This document shows, one piece after another, positions 6,641 to 7,887 of a DNA stretch of 7,887 nucleotides. Source of the stretch: Bacteroidota bacterium (GTDB taxonomy: Bacteria; Bacteroidota; Bacteroidia; Flavobacteriales; Weeksellaceae); contig JAEWOM010000149.1 in the NCBI GenBank assembly GCA_023399675.1, forward strand, positions 1 to 7,887, written 5' to 3'. The notes under the pieces are model-generated. The model was not told the origin of the DNA, made no database searches, and saw only the letters and a list, made by a program, of their open reading frames with translations. Numbering within the stretch: the stretch's first letter is position 1; every line of letters begins with the position of its first letter. The translations under genes were made by a program, and so were the position numbers.

Positions 6641-6660
6641 GCCCGCACAAAATTACGGGC
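6641..6660 (-). terminator. Rho-independent-type terminator after the bacilliredoxin gene
   Basis: On the minus strand GCCCG (6660-6656) pairs with CGGGC (6645-6641) across a 10-nt AT-rich loop and is followed by TTTCTT. It lies 22 nt beyond the bacilliredoxin stop. The 5-bp GC stem with a short T-rich tail is a modest terminator. Its 3' arm can also pair with 6620-6627 in a different hairpin. Confidence 0.6.
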
Positions 6661-6682
6661 CGGTTGGTTTTAAGTTTTGGTT

Positions 6683-7093
6683 TTAGCAGTATTCATCATA
6701 CGCGGCCTGCAGATTGGCTGCAATAGCGCCTGCAGGATTTCCCTCAATGTGGTGGCGTTCAAGCATATGTACGAGTTCACCGTCTTTGAACAGCGCTACG
6801 CATGGAGAGCTCGGCGGAAACGGTGCCAGATGCTTGCGTGCTTCGCTCACTGCTTCGGTATCAAAACCTGCAAAAACAGTGGTCAGGTGATCCGGTTTTT
6901 TATCACCTGTCAGCGAATAAATAACGCCCGGTCTCGCAGCACCTGCTGCACAGCCACAAACGGAATTGATCATTAGCAGCGTAGTTCCGCTGTTGTTTAA
7001 AGCGTCGCTCACTGCTTCCGCTGTTGTAAGGTCTGTAAAACCTTTATCTGTAAGTTCTGCCTTCATCGGCATTACCAGTTCTTCAGGATACAT
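6683..7093 (-). CDS. BrxA/BrxB family bacilliredoxin-like protein
   Basis: A 136-residue thioredoxin-like protein of the YphP/YqiW (DUF1094) family. The signature SVCGCAAGAARP lies at 44-55, with the redox pair Cys46 and Cys48 in the CGC arrangement that replaces the thioredoxin CxxC. The C-terminal half carries ALFKDGELVHMLERHHIEG at 100-118, another strong family block. In Firmicutes these proteins remove bacillithiol from oxidised protein thiols; some Bacteroidota also make bacillithiol, so the same cytoplasmic job is plausible here but not shown. Two further cysteines, Cys98 (in SPCVAL) and the terminal Cys136, may matter for redox chemistry. The length is typical. It has its own -7 box and is bounded by terminators on both sides, so it is probably transcribed alone. 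Confidence 0.92.
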   Translation of the reverse strand: MYPEELVMPMKAELTDKGFTDLTTAEAVSDALNNSGTTLLMINSVCGCAAGAARPGVIYSLTGDKKPDHLTTVFAGFDTEAVSEARKHLAPFPPSSPCVALFKDGELVHMLERHHIEGNPAGAIAANLQAAYDEYC

Positions 7094-7131
7094 AATATAA
7101 TATTTAAGGATTATCTAAATGGTTGTTAACG

Positions 7132-7139
7132 CAAATTTA
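7132..7139 (-). promoter_or_regulatory. Candidate -7 promoter box for the bacilliredoxin gene
   Basis: On the minus strand this reads TAAATTTG, an exact TAnnTTTG match. Transcription would start near 7127, giving a leader of about 34 nt before the ATG at 7093. The expected -33 position has no TTTG but is occupied by an inverted repeat (7152-7164). Confidence 0.5.
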
Positions 7140-7151
7140 CACAATAAAAAC

Positions 7152-7164
7152 TGCAGATTCTGCA
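7152..7164. promoter_or_regulatory. Inverted repeat TGCAGA-T-TCTGCA in the -33 region of the bacilliredoxin promoter
   Basis: A perfect 6-bp inverted repeat with a 1-nt centre, centred about 31 nt upstream of the predicted start of transcription. Position and symmetry suit a dimeric regulator acting at a promoter without a recognisable -33 element. No regulator is identified, and a 6-bp repeat can arise by chance. Confidence 0.3.
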
Positions 7165-7221
7165 CATTACATTTTATTAAAACTGTTCCAAAACGAAACT
7201 GCGCGACAAAATGGCAAAACG

Positions 7222-7250
7222 GAAGCCCGGAACTGAATGCTCCGGGCTTC
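7222..7250 (-). terminator. Strong intrinsic-type terminator after the GatB/YqeY gene
   Basis: GAAGCCCGGA (7222-7231) and TCCGGGCTTC (7241-7250) form a perfect 10-bp GC-rich stem with a 9-nt loop. On the minus strand it is followed by CGTTTTGCCATTTTG, a broken T-rich tail. It sits about 53 nt beyond the GatB/YqeY stop codon and ahead of the bacilliredoxin promoter, so it separates the two transcripts. Confidence 0.75.
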
Positions 7251-7302
7251 TCAAATCAAATCGATATACAATAATAGGATATCCTGAATTAACGGCTGAC
7301 TG

Positions 7303-7752
7303 TTATGCTGTCAGCATCTTCTTAGCCATTTCGGAAATTGATTTTCCGTCGGCTCTACCGGCCAGTTTTTGGGACGCTGAGCCCATCACTTTGCCAAAAT
7401 CTTTGATGCTTTGCGCACCAACTTCTTCAATTATCCGGGAGACTTCCTGCTGAAGTTCCTCTGCAGACAACTGTGCCGGCAAATACCTGCTGATTACCTG
7501 CATCTGCGCATCCTCTACTTCTGCAAGATCCGTTCTTCCCTGTGCAGCGAACTGCTCGTAAGAATCTTTTCTCTGCTTGATCATGCGCTGAAGAATGGCT
7601 ATTTCCTGTTCAGATGACACTTCTGCATCTTTTGCCTCGGTTTTCAGCAGCAATATCTGTGACTTTACAGCACGCAAAGCATCCAGCGCGGTTTTGTCCT
7701 TTTCGCGCATCGCTGTTTTAATCGCGTCGTTTATGGTATTTTCTAAACTCAT
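7303..7752 (-). CDS. GatB/YqeY-domain protein
   Basis: A 149-residue, largely helical protein of the YqeY family, about the normal length. Characteristic blocks are ALRAVKSQILL at 25-35, the charged stretch QRMIKQRKDSYEQF at 55-68, YLPAQLSAEEL at 90-100, and DFGKVMG..S..L.GRADGKSIS at 118-140. The domain resembles the tail domain of the GatB subunit of the tRNA amidotransferase and may bind tRNA; the cellular role of stand-alone YqeY proteins is not settled. The gene follows ftsZ by 31 nt with no promoter box between, an arrangement I recall as common in flavobacteria, so it is probably read from the ftsZ transcript. The ATG at 7752 is preceded by an A-rich stretch and no Shine-Dalgarno, as expected for Bacteroidota. 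Confidence 0.92.
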   Translation of the reverse strand: MSLENTINDAIKTAMREKDKTALDALRAVKSQILLLKTEAKDAEVSSEQEIAILQRMIKQRKDSYEQFAAQGRTDLAEVEDAQMQVISRYLPAQLSAEELQQEVSRIIEEVGAQSIKDFGKVMGSASQKLAGRADGKSISEMAKKMLTA

Positions 7753-7755
7753 TTT

Positions 7756-7769
7756 TTAAGAATTCTTAA
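7756..7769. repeat. 14-bp perfect palindrome between ftsZ and the GatB/YqeY gene
   Basis: TTAAGAATTCTTAA reads the same on both strands and fills almost half of the 31-nt gap between the two genes. It is too AT-rich to form a stable terminator; it could be a protein-binding site or chance in AT-rich DNA. Confidence 0.3.
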
Positions 7770-7783
7770 TTACATCAAGTTTA

Positions 7784-7887
7784 TTAATCTACGTCCTTGT
7801 TCAGGAAACGGTTTGCACGGATCTGCATTTCGCCGTCTCTGTTTTCAGACAAAAATGATCCGGTTCTCTGTTCCGATGCGTTAAACC
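7784..7887 (-). CDS. ftsZ: Cell-division GTPase FtsZ, C-terminal tail (partial)
   Basis: Reading the minus strand from the right edge in the frame starting at 7885 gives 33 residues ending at TAA 7786-7784, with a second in-frame TAA at 7783-7781. The peptide is hydrophilic (EQRTGSFLSENRDGEMQ) and ends IRANRFLNKDVD. This resembles the conserved FtsZ C-terminal peptide (compare E. coli IPAFLRKQAD), the binding site for FtsA and other division proteins, preceded by the usual disordered linker. The GatB/YqeY gene directly downstream supports the assignment, since I recall this gene order from flavobacteria. Only the tail is in the window, so the GTPase domain cannot be checked. Confidence 0.75.
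   Translation of the reverse strand, partial: FNASEQRTGSFLSENRDGEMQIRANRFLNKDVD

Overview
This window looks like an ordinary chromosomal segment of a Bacteroidota bacterium, most likely a flavobacterium of the Chryseobacterium/Kaistella type (Weeksellaceae). Three things support this. The proteins resemble that group: a TonB-dependent receptor end, a YkuD_2-type L,D-transpeptidase, a bacterial GH3 protein and a BrxA/BrxB-type bacilliredoxin. There is no clear Shine-Dalgarno sequence ahead of the genes. Several intergenic gaps carry the Bacteroidota -7 promoter box TAnnTTTG in the correct orientation. The genus is inferred from remembered protein similarity, not from a search.

Left part (1-1264): the 3' end of a TonB-dependent outer-membrane receptor, then a predicted exported, possibly lipidated, L,D-transpeptidase-like protein. 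A 225-bp gap follows with two candidate -7 boxes and a small hairpin. Centre (1265-5051): a very tight four-gene plus-strand run of mutL, a rhomboid protease, a membrane-anchored endonuclease/exonuclease/phosphatase (EEP) protein and a small charged lipoprotein. The junctions are 0, 1 and 3 nt, so the run is almost certainly one transcript. It ends tail-to-tail against the GH3 gene with only 3 nt between the stop codons.

Right part (5055-7887), all on the minus strand: reading in the direction of transcription, the 3' end of ftsZ, then a GatB/YqeY-domain gene 31 nt downstream, a strong terminator, a bacilliredoxin gene with its own promoter, another terminator, and the GH3-family adenylating enzyme, whose promoter implies an almost leaderless mRNA.

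I found no transposon, CRISPR array, tRNA, rRNA or clear prophage. No obviously new multi-gene system is visible. The points most worth a second look are the MutL that has lost the usual endonuclease motif, the mutL-rhomboid-EEP-lipoprotein operon, the bacterial GH3 enzyme of unknown substrate, and an inverted repeat occupying the -33 region of the bacilliredoxin promoter.
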